A stretch of DNA of 64,000 nucleotides from Virgibacillus senegalensis (GTDB lineage Bacteria > Bacillota > Bacilli > Bacillales > Amphibacillaceae): assembly GCF_000821245.2 (NCBI RefSeq), contig NZ_LN611425.1, forward strand, positions 1,647,212-1,711,211. Reading direction: 5' to 3'. Shown here one piece after another: positions 61,771 to 64,000 of this stretch. The notes beneath the pieces were generated by a model, which saw nothing but the letters and a program-made list of their open reading frames with translations, was not told the origin of the DNA and did not search any database. Each line of letters starts with the position of its first letter. Position 1 is the stretch's first letter. A program made the translations under genes and the position numbers.

Positions 61771-63069
61771 TCAGTGTACTTCCACTTTTAAATCTGGATT
61801 TGTCTGCCTGTTAGCTTCTTGAATTCCCTTCTCCACATTCACCATATTCAATAAGACAATTCCGGCAATAAAGAAAATCAGTAATGAAATGATGCCGAAC
61901 CTGCTCGAACCTGTAAGCTGGCCAACGAACCCAAACAGAAATGGACCGAAAACAGCAGCAAACTTAGAAGAAATTCCATAAAACCCGAAAAACTCTGCAT
62001 GCCTGTCTCCCGGTATCATCCGTCCATAAAGCGAACGACTCAATGCCTGTGCACCGCCCTGTACCAAACCTACACAAATTGCCAGTAAATAAAAGTGAAT
62101 AGCAGACACCATAAAGAATCCCAAGATTACAATGGCTACGTATGCATACAGGGTAATCAGCAATGCTTTCTTCGCTGTTACCTTGCCGGCAATCCAGCCA
62201 AATAAAAAGGTGGACGGAATACCGATGAACTGTGTAATCAACAAAGCTGTAATCAATGAATTGGTATCAATACCTATGTCTTTCCCGTATATGGTTGCCA
62301 TTTTAATGATGGTGGAAATTCCATCATTGTATAACCAGAAAGCTAACAAAAATATCAGAAGCTGTCGATATTGCTTTATATCCTTGAACGTACTTGCTAC
62401 CCGCTTGAAGCCAATCATCGCGTACGAATCGTTTCGCTGTGGTGGATGCTTCTTTTCCTCCCGTATATTCCGGAATAGCGGAATCGAAAAAATGAACCAC
62501 CAAACACCCACAGTTGCAAAGGAAACCCGACTGGCGACTGCCTGATCAGGCATTCCGAACCAATCATGCTTCAGCAGCATAAGAACATTAATAGCCAGCA
62601 AAAGACCCCCGCCGATATAGCCATAAGCAAATCCCCTGGTCGATATGCTGTCGATATTGTCCCCTTCTGCTATTTCCGGCAAAAAAGCATCGTAAAACAC
62701 GTTCCCCCCGGAAAAACCGATTGTCCCGACAATCAAAAGAATCGAAGCAAATAAGTAATCCCCCTCTCCAACAAAAGCGAGAAGCACACTTGCAATCATT
62801 CCCATGAAGGCAAAAAAACGCAAGAACTGCTTTTTAGCCGCTGAATAGTCGCTGATCGCCCCCAAAATCGGAGCCATTACCGCAACAAGCAATACAGCCA
62901 ATGATTGGGAATATCCCCAATAGCTTGCTGCCGTGCTTTCCGGTAGACCTTTTGCAGCCACGTCATAATAAAAAACCGGCAAAATAGCTGCCATGATCGT
63001 AGTAGCAAAAGCAGAATTTCCCCAATCATACAAAAGCCAGCTGCGCACCCGTTTGTTTTTCACACCCAT
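61771..63069 (-). CDS. UMF1-type MFS transporter (YxiO-like)
   Basis: A 432-residue carrier with 12 helices. Family marks are SWLLYDWGNSAFATTIM at the N-terminus and GNVFYDAFLPEIAEGDNIDS, both typical of the UMF1/Atg22-like group, and GGAQALSRSLYGRMIPGDRH near the end. The substrate is unknown. GGGGGGAGAA precedes the ATG. It is separated from the next reverse gene by 175 bp. Confidence 0.9.
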   Translation of the reverse strand: MGVKNKRVRSWLLYDWGNSAFATTIMAAILPVFYYDVAAKGLPESTAASYWGYSQSLAVLLVAVMAPILGAISDYSAAKKQFLRFFAFMGMIASVLLAFVGEGDYLFASILLIVGTIGFSGGNVFYDAFLPEIAEGDNIDSISTRGFAYGYIGGGLLLAINVLMLLKHDWFGMPDQAVASRVSFATVGVWWFIFSIPLFRNIREEKKHPPQRNDSYAMIGFKRVASTFKDIKQYRQLLIFLLAFWLYNDGISTIIKMATIYGKDIGIDTNSLITALLITQFIGIPSTFLFGWIAGKVTAKKALLITLYAYVAIVILGFFMVSAIHFYLLAICVGLVQGGAQALSRSLYGRMIPGDRHAEFFGFYGISSKFAAVFGPFLFGFVGQLTGSSRFGIISLLIFFIAGIVLLNMVNVEKGIQEANRQTNPDLKVEVH

Positions 63070-63208
63070 TTTCTCCCCCCTTTTCTTATTAATTCAAGCA
63101 TAACAGAATATGGAATAAATAATGTTAAAATTCTGTCTATTTTTTTCGCGCTCGTTTTTCCAAATCCATTCAGTGAAATAAATGCGGTTCTAACGCAGGA
63201 TGATAAAA

Positions 63209-63245
63209 AAGACACCCTGAAGCATGTTATCAGGGCGTCTCTGTT
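63209..63245 (-). terminator. Terminator of the carboxypeptidase gene
   Basis: AGACACCCTGA and TCAGGGCGTCT pair with one mismatch; the reverse strand then shows TTTTTTAT. Confidence 0.75.
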
Positions 63246-64000
63246 TAATTGGAATACAAATATTCTTCCAATGTTATATTTTGTTTATCTATTTGCTCAG
63301 CAGTCTCTTTGCCGACATAACGAATGTGCCAAGGCTCGTAACTGTATCCAGTGATATCCTCTTTTCCTTCAGGATAACGGATAATAAAACCATAGTCAGG
63401 GGCATTATCTGCCAGCCATTTGCCTTCATCGGTTTGTTTGAACGCCTGCTCCAATGAAAAAGCCATTTCTGCTGAAGTTACATCCATGGCAAGTCCCGTC
63501 TGATGTTCACTGTTACCGGGCTTCGAGGAAAATTTATCAGCTTCCTCCTGACCCATACTTTCGACGTTTTGCTGGTAAATTTCTTTCTGGCGTTCATAAG
63601 AACGATATCCAGAGGCGGCCACTAAATCAAGTCCAGCCTCCCCTGCCCCGTCAAACAAGTCTTCTAAGGCATGGGCAGCTTCCTCTCGCATATAGCGCTT
63701 TTCCAGGTCCTCTTCAAAATAAAAAGGTACCTCAGGAGCAATTAAATCGGGCGGCTCATAACCATCAGGAAGTTTGAACTGTTTGTTGGCAAGCACAAGC
63801 ATGCTTTCCGGATCCTCAACGGTGACAACCTCGCCGTCCTCCGGCTTCTCCAGCTGGGCATGGTTACCATCGGCTTGGTCTTCCTGATCCTCTTGGCTCT
63901 CTTCTTCCTGTCCGGTCTGGTCGCCGGACTGCTTGTCATCCAGTTCGGTTTGGCTAGTTTGACTATCTTCTCCCGGTTTCGGCTCTCCATCCTGCTGACA
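63245..64000 (-). CDS. D-alanyl-D-alanine carboxypeptidase family lipoprotein (LdcB/VanY-like), partial
   Basis: The reverse frame is open from the window edge; its first codon here is Cys, so the window cuts at the lipobox, and the first residues are CQQDGEPKPGEDSQTSQTEL. An about 70-residue acidic Gln/Asp/Glu linker follows. The enzyme domain has metal motifs SEHQTGLAMDVTSAEM and YEPWHIRYVG, with GYRSYERQKEIYQ before, as in LdcB/VanY L,D- or D,D-carboxypeptidases that trim peptidoglycan stem peptides. A start inside (63802) would drop the linker and is unlikely. The signal peptide lies beyond position 64000. Confidence 0.9.
   Translation of the reverse strand, partial: CQQDGEPKPGEDSQTSQTELDDKQSGDQTGQEEESQEDQEDQADGNHAQLEKPEDGEVVTVEDPESMLVLANKQFKLPDGYEPPDLIAPEVPFYFEEDLEKRYMREEAAHALEDLFDGAGEAGLDLVAASGYRSYERQKEIYQQNVESMGQEEADKFSSKPGNSEHQTGLAMDVTSAEMAFSLEQAFKQTDEGKWLADNAPDYGFIIRYPEGKEDITGYSYEPWHIRYVGKETAEQIDKQNITLEEYLYSN

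Noticed and set aside
1..64000. CRISPR arrays, tRNA or rRNA genes, insertion sequences, prophage
   Set aside because: I saw no regular repeat-spacer pattern, no tRNA cloverleaf, no rRNA sequence and no transposase or phage structural gene on reading through.

Overview
The window is chromosomal DNA of a low-to-moderate GC, endospore-forming member of the Bacillaceae. The evidence is gene content and order: it follows the Bacillus subtilis yhe-yha-yhf-yhj-addB part of the chromosome (yheB-yheA, yhaQ-yhaP, yhaO-yhaN, yhaM, yhaL, prsA, yhaI, yhaH, hit, ecsABC, yhaA, hmoB, pbpF, hemEHY, yhfH-yhfI, lplJ, lcfB, yhfN, comK, yhjE, signal peptidase, addB). Spore genes (two alpha/beta SASPs, a YjcZ-type miniprotein, a YheC/D-type coat protein) support this. 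A complete OpuA glycine-betaine transporter, two GbsR-type regulators and acidic secreted proteins suggest a salt-tolerant genus (Virgibacillus/Oceanobacillus/Terribacillus-like); I cannot name the species.

Layout. 1-5 kb: start of addB, an MFS carrier, a ZIP-like membrane protein, signal peptidase I and a TVP38 protein. 5-8 kb: an accessory-looking pocket with two SOS-type (LexA) promoters driving small genes, a Mistic (MstX) homologue with no channel gene beside it, and comK, whose 3' end overlaps a LexA-controlled gene. 8-12 kb: a coiled-coil protein, the YhfN protease, and lcfB with a FadR operator over its start region. 12-21 kb: lipoate ligase, YhfI, YhfH, the coproporphyrin-dependent haem operon hemE-hemH-hemY, pbpF and the haem monooxygenase hmoB. 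21-26 kb: a DsbB/thioredoxin-like disulfide pair, the envelope-stress module liaF-liaS-liaR and a PAP2 phosphatase. 26-32 kb: ferritin-like protein, a decayed aldehyde dehydrogenase end, amidohydrolase YhaA, ecsABC, hit and yhaH. 32-36.4 kb: opuAA-AB-AC with a divergent GbsR-family gene. 36-48 kb: yhaI, a DUF3267 protein, two unlisted small genes, prsA, yhaL, an MFS carrier, a long YhaM-type protein, a second GbsR-type gene and the SOS-linked yhaO-yhaN pair. 48-64 kb: the YhaPQ exporter, yheA/yheB, a coat-associated ATP-grasp protein, a PucR-like regulator next to msmX (with a cre site), SASPs, a YihY-type membrane protein, fumC, a phospholipase C-like protein, a UMF1 carrier and a carboxypeptidase lipoprotein cut by the window edge.

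Most genes are housekeeping. The parts that stand out are the 5-8 kb SOS/Mistic/ComK pocket, the aldehyde dehydrogenase relic, two families of intergenic repeats (12.0-12.3 kb; and at 37.6, 39.5, 48 and 58.8 kb), an orphan hairpin-terminator upstream of hit that may end an unannotated RNA, and several very short genes with good ribosome sites (YhfH-like, YjcZ-like, a 59-aa membrane protein, a 59-aa hydrophilic protein). I saw no rRNA, tRNA, CRISPR array, insertion sequence or prophage. I found no clear candidate for a wholly new multi-gene system. All homology calls rest on remembered family features, not on searches.
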